Shown here piece by piece: positions 10,993-22,853 of a stretch of 64,000 nt of DNA. The DNA is from Paguma larvata (taxonomy: Eukaryota > Chordata > Mammalia > Carnivora > Viverridae): contig CM057835.1 in the NCBI GenBank assembly GCA_030068075.1, positions 72,171,090-72,235,089 on the forward strand. The letters are read 5' to 3'. A model generated the notes under the pieces. That model ran no database searches and had not been told where the DNA came from. It was given only the letters and a program-made list of their open reading frames with translations. Position 1 is the stretch's first letter. Every line of letters starts with the position of its first letter. Both the position numbers and the translations under genes were made by a program.

Positions 10993-12009
10993 GACGAGTA
11001 AATGGTTCCTCTCCATCGACTGTAATTTGAGCGTCTCTCGTTATGGCCCTTGAAACCCAGGGCCTGTGAAGTTCATCTGCCCTATGTCTTTAACAACGGA
11101 ACCTTATTATCCGGCTGCTGAAAAAAAAAATCGAATTTAAACTAGCACCTTCCCAAACCTGGCTCCTCGCACCCACGACCCAGGCATCCTTTTCTTCCTT
11201 TCTGAAGTGAGTGCTCATGGGCCGGGTGGGTGTTTCCATCCTGAGTCACAGAGGCTGGAAGCGAAGCCTGGGGTCTCAGACGCGGAGCGCCTGTTACTCC
11301 CGTGCGAACGTGATTCCCGAGACGGAGCGAGAGGGGGCCCGGGCAGGGCCGTTCGGTCGCCCCGTTGCCCAGCGTCCGGCAGGTGTCGTGGGGCAGCCGG
11401 CGTCTGTGCCGGGGTCTTGCTCAGAGCGTACGTGACAACCGTTGCTTTCCGGCCACACCGAAGCCAGAAAAGTGGGTCCGATCCTGGGTGGCATATGGTG
11501 ACCGCCGGCCCGTGGGGCTCTCTGTTCTCTGGGCGGTCTCCCTCGTCCGAGCCAGGGCGAAGACCCTGGCAGGAGGGCGTGCAGCCAGAATCGTCACAGA
11601 GGTTGTGCATAAAGTGCTTGCTTGGTACCTGTTTCCTCTTATTCTGCAAGGGGCGCCGACCCCCTTGGTGTTTGTTTGGCTCCTCGTTTCCCGGGTATCA
11701 CCGCAGAGAAAGCAGGAGGCAGTGGCCCTCACCCGTCAAGAGCGATTTCTTTTCAACTCCGCGGTGTGGTCCTAAAAGTCTGAAAACGCCATGTAGAGGC
11801 ATTTGGTGAAGGGTCGAGGGGGTCTGTGATGTCACCGGGTCACGCCTTTATCATAATTCCCATTATCAATGGTGCCCATGTTTAGAAAACCACACACGGC
11901 TTGCTGTATGAAAGCAGGGGCGTTTGTGTTGTTTTGATGAGTTCCATCCAGAGCGGTTGAACTAGAGAGGGTTGGTGCATTCATAAAATTAGGTGGCTCA
12001 AAAATAGTT

Positions 12010-12260
12010 CATTGTTTTAATTTTATCTTCTTTTTATTATCAAGATAAGGCATTTTGTTGTTCTGTGTTATGCCATTTTTCTGTCGGGTTGGGTTTTTTC
12101 TTATTGATTTATTAGAGCTCTTTACATATTAGGAATAGCTATCTTTAGCCTATGGTTCATCTTACACACGAGCCCTCCAACCGTCAGTTTGCCGTTTGTC
12201 CGTGATTGGGGATGGGGTATCTCCTCGTGCCCCGTGTAAGAGGTTTGTGGGTTTCATAAG
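12010..12260 (+). mobile_element. Probable L1 3'-end fragment
   Basis: AT-rich text with TTATTGATTTATTAGAGCTC and TTTACATATTAGGAATAGC resembles the L1 3' region phrase order I remember. Old and diverged; needs RepeatMasker. Confidence 0.5.
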
Positions 12261-14196
12261 CAGATTCGTGGCATTTTCCTTATGCCTTCTGGATTGAGTA
12301 GCAGGCTCAGAAAAACCTTCCACACCAAACACAAGGCGCCATTTGCCACATATTCCAGATAACCGAGGCTCGTCTGTGTGTCGAATCTGTGCCCATCAGA
12401 GGTGGTCCTGCGGAGTTATATCTGATTTTTCTTCCCTTTTCTTTTTCTTTCTTTCTTCCTTTTTTTTAAAGACCACTTCCTTTCTCCCTGAGGTAAGATG
12501 AGGAACTGGGAAGCCATCCGAGCCCCCTCCCTCCCTCTTGGCAGAGGGCTTCCGGATGGCATTTTAAAGACCCTGTTTGCCAACAACAATAAAAACCAAC
12601 TTTGAGGTATCTGCAAAACTGGTCAAACAAGAAAGGCAATTTTGGGGCACGGCTACATTCCGTAGAAAAGGTGAGGCCGGATGGTGTCACGCTCTACCCA
12701 GGGCAGGAGCCAGGCCGAGTTTAAACTATTCAAAAGGCCACTGGTGCTGGGCGATTAGAATCATCTTCTGGCTTTCCTGTCAGAGTACTCTCCTTTTTGG
12801 TGAGTTCACACGGCTGGGAACATTCTAGAAAGAACGGTGAGGGCGCGGTGGACCCCGCCCTGGTTCTGTAATGATGTCTGAGAGCCCGGCTTCCTCTTTG
12901 TGACCCGCGGCAAGTCCCTCGGCTCTCCTGGGCCTGGCGGCCTTGGACGGCGCCGAAGGCAGGCGAGCCCAGAACCTTCCGTGGGTCACGTCGAAGTGGG
13001 GTTCAGCCTCAGCTGCGCCTGCAGCGCGTCCTGTTCACACGGCGCCTGTGGGCTGCGGACAGGGAGGGGGCCGGGCCCGGCCCGGTTAAGCCGCTCGTCC
13101 AAAGCCACAGTCCCGAGACCCGAACCCGAACCAGAACCGGGAGACCTCGGAGCGCCTCGCCGCCTCTCCCCTGATCCAGGCGGCCTGCTCCCAGCGGCTC
13201 CAACACGGACCCCGACGTGGCGTCCGCGTGGCCACAGAGAGGCCTCTCCTGCCGGAAGCGGACTCGGGGGTCCGTCCCTCTCAGCCCCGCTGCCCGCTCC
13301 AGAAGGACGCTGAGGCCCTGCATTCCTACCCCCCAGGCGAGCAGAAGCCGTGTCCCCGAGTGGTGGCCATGACACACAATGACCGCCGCTGTCGGGGCCC
13401 GGCTCCTGCTGACCGCGGCGGCCTCGTGACCCGCAGAGCGCACCGTCAGGAGAACGGAGACAAAGAGCCTTTCTCCCTGCCGCCGGGCCGGCCGCCCGGA
13501 CTGCACAAGAGCGGTTTGCGGAGCCTCGGGGGCCGGCCGGCGTTTTCCTGCCTCACTGAATGCATGTCGAGTGACCTGCGTCGCCGGGACCGGCCGGTAA
13601 ACCGCCCGCGCACGGTTGGTGACCACCTGTTCCGGAGGCCCGGGCCGGCGTCTTCTCCCGCGGAAGGGTCTCCTTGAAATCAGCCGTGGCACTCACTTTG
13701 CACATACGGCCCCTCCCCGCCTCTCGGGGGCCCGGTCTTACTAGCGTTCTCCTTCATCAGACAGGGAAACTGAGGCCCGATCCCCTTCCCGTATTCTCCG
13801 CCGTCTCGGTGGCGTGGGCACCTGCAACCACGTGTTGGGTCGTTCGGCACTAGGAGAAGGCAGATGGAAGAGGAGCCTGGAGGGAAGTCTCCACCGTCCA
13901 GTCACTAGTTCGTCCTGCAGCTGCCACCCAAGTGCCATCCAGCTCCGTGCCGGGCACTGGGGGCACGGCGGGGGAGGGGGGGGACCCAGCGGCCAGGTGT
14001 CTGCCCCCAGAGCTCCAGCCCAAGGGGCAGATGGGTGGCACATAGAATTACACGTGGAACCACACAGTGAAACAGGCTTGGAAAAAAAGGAAAAAGAAAA
14101 AATATGACTTTATGAGCAAAAAAACCCCCACAAAACCCCACAAACCCTGACCTCTCCCCCAGCACGTTAAATATGACAATTTTCTTTTCTAAATTT

Positions 14197-14378
14197 TTTT
14201 TAATGTTTATTTTTTTTTTGATTGAAAGAGACACACACACAGAGTGGGAGCAGGGCAGGGGCAGAGAGAGAGGGAGACACAGAATCCAAAGCAGGCTCCA
14301 GGCTCCGAGCTGTCAGCACCATGGTGGACGCGGGGCTCGAACCCAGGAACCAGGAGATCATGACCGAAGCTGAAGTTG
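14197..14378 (-). mobile_element. CAN-SINE, reverse, 5'-truncated
   Basis: Tail and body are present (CAGGCTCCAGGCTCCGAG, GAGATCATGACC) but the tRNA-like head is missing after GCTGAAGTTGGC. The next bases carry a short duplication, GCACATCCCGGG twice (about 14376-14403). Confidence 0.85.
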
Positions 14379-14956
14379 GCACATCCCGGGCAGCACATCC
14401 CGGGGACCCGCCTGGCCCCTCCGAGGGTCGGCATCGGTGACCCCCGGCTGCGCCACCAGGAAGGGAGCCGTCACTGTTTAAGAGGCCTTGTCCTTTGCGG
14501 GAACCACTAGTCGTGTGCCCCGGGGCCAGCCCATTCCACGACCACTCCTGCCCGCGAAGTCGGTGGCACATCAGGCCAATTGGAAGGGCGGGATGGAGGA
14601 GTCGGGGAGGCTGGAGTGCACGGGATTAGCGGGGCGGGCCGCCCGGACCCCCAGCCCGGCACCCCAGAGCCGCACCTGCACGGCCCGGCCCGGGGAAGGT
14701 TCGGCCCCGCGGGCGCGGGAGAGCGGCTGGCCGGTCCGCCTGAGGGTCGTGCGCCCGGAGCCTGCGGCAGGGCGGGTGGGACGGCGGCCCGGGGCCTGCC
14801 GAGGGGCCTCAGGAAGGCAGAGAGACGTGAGGGGACGCGGGTCCGGGCCAGTGCGTTTCCGTTCGGCAGAGATTCCGCAGGGCCTGGTGGCTTCTGAGCA
14901 CAGCTGGGTGACGTTTGCTGGACCACGGGGCGTAAAGTCATGAAAAGGATCAAAAT

Positions 14957-14963
<7 letters not shown>

Positions 14964-14997
<34 letters not shown>

Positions 14998-15193
14998 ATT
15001 TATTTTTGAGAGACATAGAGACAGAGTATGAACAGGGGAAGGGCAGAGAGAGAGGGAGATACAGAATCTGAAGCAGGCTCCAGGCTCTGAGCCATCAGCA
15101 CAGAGCCCGACGCGGGGCTCGAACTCATGAACTATGAGATCATGACCTGAGCTGAAGTCGGCCGCTCAACCGACTGAGCCACCCAGGCGCCCC
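14964..15193 (-). mobile_element. CAN-SINE, reverse, with perfect 14-base duplication
   Basis: TCAAAATCCCTTTT flanks the element exactly (14950-14963 and 15194-15207) and an uninterrupted poly-T of about 30 bases survives. This is one of the youngest insertions in the window. Confidence 0.97.
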
Positions 15194-15214
15194 TCAAAAT
15201 CCCTTTTATCGCGT

Positions 15215-15390
15215 GTTCGGGCACCGGGCACTCTGCTAAGTGCATCCGGTACATGGTTCTTTAATTCCTGTGACGATCCTGTGAATTAAGTACTGTTACT
15301 GCCCCGCCTGACGCGAGAGGCGACCGAGGCACCGGGCGGGGAGACTCGCTCCACCGGGGTGTGGTCGGGGCAGGCTTCGAACCCCGTCTG
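15215..15390 (-). mobile_element. MIR SINE, reverse
   Basis: CGGGCACTCTGCTAAGTGC and GTGACGATCCTGTGAATTAA match the MIR tail region in reverse; the core is CpG-rich and diverged. Confidence 0.6.
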
Positions 15391-15985
15391 GCTGGCCGCC
15401 TTCCCCACGTCTTTCCGTCGGCTTCCGGGGCGTTTCATTTGTAGCGTCGAAAGCCGTTTCCCCCGTGCGCCGCTCTTAACAGCTGTGCCCGGACCATTCC
15501 TGGTGGCCGGCCAGGTGTGCCGGGTCACCTTGGGTGGAATTCCGTCTGCAGCCGCCCCTCCCCCGAGCCTCTGCTCCTGCGAGGTCAAGGTGGCGAGGCC
15601 CCTGCGCGGCCTGCCGGCATTTCCCTCCGGTGGGTGTGGCGCCCACGGGGCCCGCTCACGCGTCTGTGTCCCCTGGGCCCTGCGGTCTCTGGACACAGCA
15701 GCGAGGACGGGGAGAATGCGTTGGGGGAGCACAGCTGGCTGCAGGCTCCGAAGGTGAAGGTCACACGGGGCCTGCTCACGAGAGAACACCGCCCGTCCCT
15801 GCGTGTTTCCTCCGTGCGAAGCCCTTAGCAAGGGGCTCGGACCGGTGGGGTGTCTCGGGTCCTCGTGACAGTGCCAGGGGGTCACAGGGGAGGGAATGGA
15901 GGGGGGCAGGCCACAGGCTGCTCAAGAGTCCCAGGCCCCGCCAATTTCAAGGTCCACCTTTCATCGACTCAGAGGTGTCACCGGT

Positions 15986-16205
15986 GGGGCGCCCGGGTGG
16001 CTCGGTCGGTTAAGCGTCCAACTCTGGGCTTCTGCTCAGGTCGTGATCTCGCGGTTCGTGAGTTTGAACCCCGAGTCTGGCTCTGCTGGCATAGTGCAGC
16101 CTGCTTGGGAGTCTCTCCCTCTCCCTCTCTTTCTGCCCCTCCCCCACTCGTGCTCTCCCCCTCTCTCTCTCTCAAAATAAATAAACTTAAAACAAAAACA
16201 AAAAC
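15986..16205 (+). mobile_element. CAN-SINE, forward, with target-site duplication
   Basis: Head GGGGCGCCCGGGTGGCTCG at 15986, tail AATAAATAAACTTAAAAC. Flanks GGTGTCACCGGT (15974-15985) and GGCGTCACCAGT (16206-16217), 10 of 12 matching. Confidence 0.93.
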
Positions 16206-16609
16206 GGCGTCACCAGTAACACCAAGAAGGGAAAAACCCCTCCAATTAGGAACGTTCCGATTCCAGACATAAACAAAACGCGTGTCTTGGAAGTGGATTG
16301 TTTCGAGTCCTGCCCGCGGCATCTCTGATCGGTCCTGTTGCCCCACTGGCGAGACGGGAACGCTGAGGCCAAGCGCGTGCGGAGCGGGGTGGAGGCCCGA
16401 TGCCGCGGCTCCGAAGCACGGCACCTCTGCGTCGCCAGCGCCTTCCTTTTGTACAAGCTGGAGAGTGAGAAGGTTATTTTTAATAAATCCGGCCCTTCTG
16501 CCGCCTCGCAAGCTCCCTCAGACTGCCGCCCGGCCAGCCGCTCAGTTAGCGGCCGGCCGCCTTGTTGGCCAAGATGGGTTTCTCGGAGCAGTCGTTCTGC
16601 TGTGCCATC

Positions 16610-16800
16610 AGCGTGGTAGCCACCGGCCATGTGCACTGCTTACGTTTCAGGGAGTGAAAGTCAAATAAAATCACAAATTCAGTTCCTCGGTCACACCAAA
16701 TTTCAAGTGCTCAGTAGCCACATGGGGTCCATCGCAATGTAGGTGTAGGACATTCCCATCACTGCAGAAAATTCTGGACAGTGCTGTCCAAGAAGAAAGG
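16610..16800 (+). mobile_element. hAT-type MITE fragment
   Basis: AATTCAGTTCCTCGGTCACA, TCAAGTGCTCAGTAGCCACA and TTCTGGACAGTGCTGTCC are phrases of a common mammalian hAT-Charlie MITE. I cannot name the subfamily with certainty. Confidence 0.7.
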
Positions 16801-17069
16801 GCCCCGTGGATGAAAGGATTTGCCCCCTAGATAGTCCGGTTGCACTTTAAAGGCTCTGACAAGTCCCGCAACAGGAAACCGGTCTCACCTGGAGCCCAGC
16901 ACTCCAAATTAACTTACCCACGAGCCTTCTTACCACCTATAAACAGCTCTGGTTTTCCCTAAACACACCAAGTGACCTCCCTTCCTGTCCCCAAGCCTCC
17001 GTGGCCTGTGGAGTTTCTGAATCTCCTCTTCGCTGGGAATCTGAATCTCTCTTCTGGTTTTGTCCCCAG

Positions 17070-17128
17070 ATTGCCTCGGGTCCCCGGTGTTTACTCCCAT
17101 CAAGGCAGACATAAGCGGCAACATCACG
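17070..17128 (+). CDS. GLTP: GLTP coding exon 2
   Basis: It encodes the end of codon 35 to residue 54 (DCLGSPVFTPIKADISGNIT). It carries D48 and N52, which bind the first sugar of the lipid. Acceptor CCCCAG|AT, donor ACG|GTACGT. The intron ends in phase 0. Confidence 0.98.
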
Positions 17129-17534
17129 GTACGTACTTGGCCTGGCAGCCTCGGCCCGGAACCTGCGTCGGGAACCCGCCCCTGCATTAGTCACCAGTTC
17201 CGGGCGCTCCCCGGGGTCGAGGCACAGGCAGGAGACGTGGGAAACGGGCTCGGCCCCCAGATCACCCGGCCCAGGGCCCTCGGTCCTCCTTCGAAATCAC
17301 ATGGCCCGCAGTCACAGCCTGACGGGGACGGCTGAGAAGGAACCTCCTGGGTCTTGTACCCACCCCGGCCCAATCAGAAGTACACTCCCAAGTCCACGGC
17401 TGCACGGACTTGGCCCTTCCCCCGCCCCATCCCTGGTTCTCCCCGGGAGGAGCTGCGCCCGGCCCGGCCTGCAGCGTGGGCACACCGCAGCGTCTCACCG
17501 TCTCATCGTGTCGTCCCGGTGGCCCTTTGAGGCT

Positions 17535-17660
17535 GGTCCGTCATTACCCCATTTTCCAGGTGAGGAAGCTGAGGCTCAGCGGGGTGGAAGGGCTCACCGA
17601 GGGTCACACAGCAAGGACAGGGCGGAGTTCCAAACCGCCTGGCTCTGACTCAGGAGCCTT
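17535..17660 (-). mobile_element. MIR SINE, reverse
   Basis: CATTTTCCAGGTGAGGAAGC, GAGGCTCAGCGGGG and GAGGGTCACACAGCAAGG are clear MIR core phrases. Confidence 0.8.
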
Positions 17661-17724
17661 GTTCCCACACGTGTTTGAAGCCCCAAGTCCACGTCAGACA
17701 CTTGGTGTCTGAGGCGCCACCGCT

Positions 17725-17870
17725 GGCGGTTGGAGAACGCGGACTCTGGAACCAGTCTCTGCCGGATCCCACCCACACCAGCTCTCCCTTCCCCTCCCGG
17801 AGCCTCGGTTTCCCCACCTGCACACGGGGATGATGACAGCAGCACGGGTGCCACCGCAATGACCGCGTAA
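17725..17870 (+). mobile_element. MIR SINE, forward
   Basis: GACTCTGGAACCAGTCTCTG then GAGCCTCGGTTTCCCCACC: MIR order, opposite strand to its neighbour 60 bases away. Confidence 0.7.
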
Positions 17871-18056
17871 TGCCGCGCCCGTAAAGCGTGTGCCCCTCCC
17901 GGCTTGCGGGGGGTGCCCGGCAAACGTGACCGGTCGGGGCCGCCAACTGTCCCAAACCCCTGCCGCTGGCGCTGGCGCGGGCGGGGAGCAAAGGGGGCCG
18001 GCCGGCCGTGGGGATGACGGCCTCTCCAAGGGGAAACCCCGTATGCTCCGTTTCAG

Positions 18057-18190
18057 AAAATCAAAGCTGTGTACGACACCAACCCGGCCAAGTTCCGGAC
18101 CCTGCAGAACATCCTGGAGGTGGAGAAGGAGATGTACGGGGCGGAGTGGCCCAAAGTGGGGGCCACGCTGGCGCTGATGTGGCTGAAAAG
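18057..18190 (+). CDS. GLTP: GLTP coding exon 3
   Basis: Residues 55-98 and two bases of codon 99 (KIKAVYDTNPAKF...LALMWLK). It has K55 and W96, whose indole stacks on the sugar ring in the known structure. Acceptor TTTCAG|AAAATC, donor AAAAG|GTGACG. Confidence 0.98.
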
Positions 18191-20784
18191 GTGACGGGCC
18201 CGGGGGGCAGGGCGTGCGTGGCCGCGCGGCCCTGGGGGCCCCGCTCTGTGGGCCGGGGGCCTCCAACCCTGCTGTGGCCCGTCGAGGCCGCCTCTGTGCC
18301 TTTCACGTGTGTGACGCGCTGAGAACAAGTGCCCCGAGGGCCGAGGCCCACCAGCAGGCGAGGGCCCCCTGTCCCGGTCCCATCAGAGGCGTAGCGAGTG
18401 AGCGCACCCTCTGGGCCTTGCGCTCAAAACAGTTGAGACGCCCGACTGTATTCTATACGCTGTGAGTTAGGTGTGGTGATCGCCCCCATCTCATAGTGGG
18501 AGGCCGCTGGGGCCCTGGAGGCCCAGGTCAGAGAGTCAGAGCGGGACCCTGGCGGCCAAGCACAGTTGTGCAGGTTGCACGCCACACAGAGGTGTCCTAG
18601 CTGAGGCTGGTTGCATCACGCACATGTTGGCTTCGACTTTATGACAGCTTCTTGACAGACATAGAGCGTCTGGAGGAGAAGGCACTCTATCTCATTTGCA
18701 CGGATTTGTGCCATGGGCTGGAGTCGGGGTACCCTGATAGGGGGCTGGAACCCAGACAGTCGTACCCCGAACTTGAGAATGCCCGTAATCGCTGTCTGTG
18801 TCGTCCTTCCAGCAAATACCCGAAGCCACAGCCATCGTTCCCGTCCTACAGATAAGGCCGCCGAGGCCCAGAGGGCCGGGCAGTCTGCTCGCCGCGCTCA
18901 CCCCGCTCTCCGCCAGCTAGAGAATTCTCTGTTAGCTGTGCAGACAGCCCCGGGAGCCGCCGCGAGGCCAGGCACAGACTCCGCCCAGGGCCGCCCTCCC
19001 TCGGGCCTGGAGTCGGGCGTCAGGAAGGGTGCTCCTCTCCTGCCTCTCTCCCCACGCCCTGGAGCCGGCTGCCTCTCCCCACCACACGCCTCTTTGGTGA
19101 AATGGAACAGAGAGAGTCTGCTGCCCGGAGGGTGCAGCCGGGCGGGCGTCAGGGGGTAGGCAGGCTACCATTAACACCCCCACAGCGTGTTCGAGGAACC
19201 GCCCCCACCCGCTTTTGTCTGTCGGCGAAGACTCACAGGCCTGGGTGAGGACTGCCCCCTGGCTCACCCGTCGGCAGGTTCTGTGGGTTTCTTAGGAGGA
19301 GCAAGGTGGTGGTCCGCTCAGCTAGACTGTCCGTGTCCAGACCAGACTTGGGTAGAGCCAGGCTGCTGGGAGGGCAGGTGAAGGGAGATGCCGACTGGCT
19401 GAGCGCGTAACGAGCACCTGCTGTGTGCCGGGCGTGTGGGATGTCGCATCGAGCAAGTGGGGTCCCTCTCCAGAGACCACAGCCCGGGCAGGGTATCTGG
19501 CCGGTGGGTGGATCCTGACAGCAGGGTAGCAGTGCCTGGAGCAGAGAGAGGTCAGGGAGGGCTTCCTGGAGGAGGGATGCCGGGCAGAGTCTCTGGGCCT
19601 GAGCAGGAGGGACCCGGGAGGAGGAGGCCTTGGAGAGGTGGGAGGCCAGGAGAGCTGGGTCTGCTCCTCGGGGAGGGTCTGGTGGAGCAGGCTCTGGGTG
19701 CGAGGCAGGAGCAGGGAGAGACCAGGCGGGATTGGACAGGGGGAGCCCCAGCCTGATCGGGGGTGCTGGGGGGCCACCGAGGGCCCTGAAGCCGGTCAGC
19801 CACAGGGTCAGATGGGGCCTCATCCCAGCCGCTGGGTAGAGGGGCAGTCATTAGGGCTGGGGGGAGGCGGGGGCTCAGGAGAGATGGCCAAGCAGGACGA
19901 GGCTGGGCTTGTCCCCTGGGCTCAGTCCCGCAGCCCAGGCTGGTCCCTGATGGGGAAGGGCCCTGATTCAGGCCTGGAGGACTTCCCTTCACCTCACAGG
20001 TGACGAAGAGACGCATTAGTCCCTGTGCTCCTGCTCCTAAAAGCCCCCTCATCCCCCCGCCAGCCTGATCCCCGCCTTTGCAGGGAAGGAGCAGAGCAGG
20101 CCATCCAGGGACCCCAGCGGAGAGTGAAGGATGACAAAGGGAGGAGTCCGGCCCGGGAGGTCAGAGAGCGGGCTTCGCATCCTGGCCTTCGCCTGAGCCT
20201 TTCTGGGCTGCCTCAACGTTCTCCCCTGTGAAATGGGCAGGTCGTGCTGAGCCTGGCCTCCTGGGGCCGAGGGAGCAGGAGTTGAGATGCTGTGCATTCA
20301 GGGGACTGGAGGAGGGGCTCAAGTGACCACTGGAGGGTGTGGACGGTGGCTCGCGGCGGTGGCGGAGGCGGGGCACGTCCAGGCACAAGGCCGGGCTCGT
20401 CGGCCTGTCCACAGTCCGTGGTCCGTGAGCGCTCTGAGGGCCGGCGTGCCAGGGGCCAGCCGCGTGGACACAGACACGGACAAGGCAGGCCCAAACCCGT
20501 AGACCAGCCGAGCGGGGCGCATGGTCGGCGGCCGGCGGCAGGCCTCCTGTAGACAGGGTGCTTGGGGGACACTGCGTTGAGCCGAGTGGTCACGTTACAC
20601 GTAGGTGGGGTCAGAGCTAACACCTGAGGACTGACCCCCACCGTGCGCGTGTGCACGTACGTACCCGTGGCTCCCAGCGGGCGCTGGAGTCCAAGGACCT
20701 CAGGGCCCCCGCGGGGGTGTGCCGGCTGCGCGGCGGGCGGGGGCGCGCACGGTCCTGAAGCGCCGTCTCTTTCCCGGGCCGCAG
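18191..20784 (+). other. GLTP: GLTP intron 3
   Basis: 2.6 kb with no SINE of the carnivoran type. MIR-like bits lie near 18.48-18.56 and 18.84-18.92 kb. About 19.40-19.83 kb resembles the ancient repeat seen again at 28.04, 48.2 and 53.4 kb (phrases such as GGTCAGGGAGGGCTTCCTGG). The rest is unassigned. Confidence 0.7.
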
Positions 20785-20935
20785 AGGCCTCCGTTTCATC
20801 CAGGTCTTCCTCCAGAGCATCTGCGACGGGGAGCGGGACGAGAATCACCCCAACCTCATCCGCGTCAACGCCACCAAGGCCTACGAGATGGCCCTGAAGA
20901 AGTACCACGGCTGGATCGTGCAGAAGATCTTCCAG
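20785..20935 (+). CDS. GLTP: GLTP coding exon 4
   Basis: Completes codon 99 and runs to Q149 (GLRFIQVFLQSICDG...KYHGWIVQKIFQ). It contains H140, which binds the ceramide amide, and W142 at the membrane face. Acceptor CCGCAG|AGGC, donor CAG|GTGGGC. Confidence 0.98.
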
Positions 20936-21754
20936 GTGGGCCGCCCCACCCCCAGCTCCGCCGCGGCCCTGGGAGACGGGGAGGGGCTCGGGGTGAGGCC
21001 GGTGCGCTGAGGGGCCCCATCCGAGGCCGCGGCGGGTGCTGTTACAGATGCTCCGGGCCTTTCTGTTGGGAGTCCGTGAGGCCTGACCGGGGAGGGGGGA
21101 GGGGGCTGGGGGAGTGACTCTGGCGGAGAAAGACTGAGGGTCGCTGGCGGGCAGGCCCATTTGGCCCCTTGGATTCTGCCTGGATCCTCACCCCGGGAAG
21201 GGACAGCAAGAAGGGCTCCCGTACCCACCAGGGCATCTGCTGCAGAGACACCGTTCCACAGGGCTCTCCCATGGCTTACGTGGGGGTGACATGGGCCGGG
21301 TTTCTAGAAGTGGGGCCTCAGCACCAGCCTGGTTGCCTGGGGGCCCCCATGAGAGGCCCACTGGGAAGATGTCAGGAGGTCCTCGGGGTGCCCTCCATGC
21401 CGTCGCTGGCCAGCTCTCGTCTCTCGGCCCCTCGTCTCCCCCGGCCTGTCCCGGCCGCCCCTCCTGGGGCCCCTCCTCGGTCCCCTGAGAACCGGGGTCC
21501 GACAGGCTGGCCTCTTTCCCACAAGGCACAGGCTGGGTCAGGAGCCAGTCTGGGTCCGGGCAGGAAGAGCTGGGCCACCTCTGGCTGTCCCCACTGGTGG
21601 GGCCGGGGGCAGGGCCCATCCCGTGTGGGTGCCACGAGAGCCCTCCCCTCCCTGCACTGTGTCGCCCCCTACAAAGTCCTCGCAACCCGCGCCTGAGTGA
21701 TAACGGCGTGTCCTGTGTGCCCGGCCCACAGAAATTCTGTTCTTCACCAACGTA

Positions 21755-21835
21755 CATCCTTACCTCCACTTCACAGATGAGGAATCTGGTGCTCAGAGAG
21801 GTTAAGATCTCGCTCAAGGTCACACAGTAAGCTGC
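21755..21835 (-). mobile_element. MIR SINE, reverse
   Basis: CACTTCACAGATGAGGAATC and CAAGGTCACACAGTAAGC are well kept MIR core phrases. Confidence 0.8.
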
Positions 21836-21965
21836 GGTCTGGGATTCCACTCCCTGAGCCTCAGCATCCTCATCTTTCAAATGGGCGTAAACTAGGCCTC
21901 CAGGGGTTGTAGTAAAGATTGAAGGAGTTACTAGCACAAAGTGCTTGGCGCCTGGTTTACACTCG
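21836..21965 (+). mobile_element. MIR SINE, forward
   Basis: CCTGAGCCTCAGCATCCTC, CAAATGGGCGTAAACTAGG and the tail CTAGCACAAAGTGCTTGGCG follow MIR order. It abuts a reverse copy, so the two form a short inverted pair. Confidence 0.8.
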
Positions 21966-22314
21966 CTAAATGGAAGCTTTGCCGCTGCTGTTTGTGGGAT
22001 GATGGGGTTGTTTGTGCCCTCCCCAGCCTATCAGACTCCTCCCAGCCTAAGCTGCTGCTCTGGCTGCAGCCTTTCCTCTGGGCTCTGCGAGCCTGTGCCT
22101 TCCTGGTTCTCTGTACCTTTCAAGTGTCAGGGGAACCTTGAAATTTAGGGAGGGCTCGCCCCCTGAAGGACAAAAGAGGCCCCCATCCGTGTCGGCGGCC
22201 CTCTCCCCCGGCCCGAAAGTGTGCTACCTGAAAAAGCAGTCCGCCTTCTCCAGAGCGCGGGACCCAGGGGGAGGCGGCTCCTCCGCGCCGTGCACCTCCG
22301 TGTGCCCGGGGCCA

Positions 22315-22495
22315 TGGTGGGAACTTTGCACACCGCCCTTGATCCTCACGAGGGCAGCCCAGGCCGGTGGGTGCCATTACCACCCCCGTTTTACAGATGA
22401 GGAAGCTGAGGCTCAGAGAGGCTAAGTAACTTGCTCAAGGCTCACAGCTAGTTGGCGGCACAAGCTGGAATTTGCACCCAGGTCTGTCTGTCCCC
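22315..22495 (-). mobile_element. MIR SINE, reverse
   Basis: TTTTACAGATGAGGAAGCTG, AGAGAGGCTAAGTAACTTGC and GGAATTTGCACCCAGG: one of the best kept MIR cores in the window. Confidence 0.88.
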
Positions 22496-22670
22496 AAAGC
22501 TGGCCTCCTTCCTGCCGTCCCTCACGGGGGTAGGAGGGAGCACACATCTCCCTCTTCCTTTCCCTTCCGAGTAGCAGGGGCCTCGGGGCCATCCCCTCCC
22601 TCTGTGTCCCACCCCGGCGGCCCCTGCTCGGCCTCTAACCCTGCCCCCCTCCCCTCTCGCCCGGCTCAAG

Positions 22671-22853
22671 GCAGCGCTCTACGCGGCCCCCTATAAGTCC
22701 GACTTCCTGAAGGCGCTCTCCAAGGGGCAGAACGTGACCGAGGAGGAGTGCCTGGAGAAGGTCCGTCTCTTCCTGGTCAACTACACGGCCACCATCGACG
22801 TCATCTACGAGATGTACACCAAGATGAACGCCGAGCTCAACTACAAGGTGTAG
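22671..22853 (+). CDS. GLTP: GLTP coding exon 5 and stop
   Basis: Residues 150-209 (AALYAAPYKSDFLKAL...NAELNYKV) and TAG at 22851-22853. It carries Y207 near the C-terminus. The acceptor is the less usual AAG|GCA, fixed by frame and by the known protein; a CAG four bases downstream would shift the frame. Confidence 0.97.
   Translation, partial: AALYAAPYKSDFLKALSKGQNVTEEECLEKVRLFLVNYTATIDVIYEMYTKMNAELNYKV

Larger units (their letters stand above)
2324..17069 (+). other. GLTP: GLTP intron 1
   Basis: A 14.7-kb intron with no second gene that I can support. It holds seven CAN-SINEs, an L2 fragment, two MER20-like pieces and another hAT piece, several MIRs, an (AC)n and an (AAT)n run. GC-rich unique blocks (about 4.3-4.65, 8.8-9.3, 11.2-11.7, 12.9-13.7 and 14.5-14.95 kb) have many open frames, but none shows codon structure or a family I know. 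Confidence 0.9.
17129..18056 (+). other. GLTP: GLTP intron 2
   Basis: A 0.93-kb intron with two MIR-type fragments: reverse at about 17535-17660 (CATTTTCCAGGTGAGGAAGC) and forward at about 17725-17870 (CGGAGCCTCGGTTTCCCC). Nothing else is recognised. Confidence 0.8.
20936..22670 (+). other. GLTP: GLTP intron 4
   Basis: 1.7 kb. It holds a reverse MIR (21755-21835), a forward MIR (21835-21965) and a reverse MIR (22315-22495). No other feature is supported. Confidence 0.8.

Noticed and set aside
20213..21160. 315-codon minus-strand open frame
   Set aside because: Antisense to GLTP exon 4 and its GC-rich introns; no recognisable domain.
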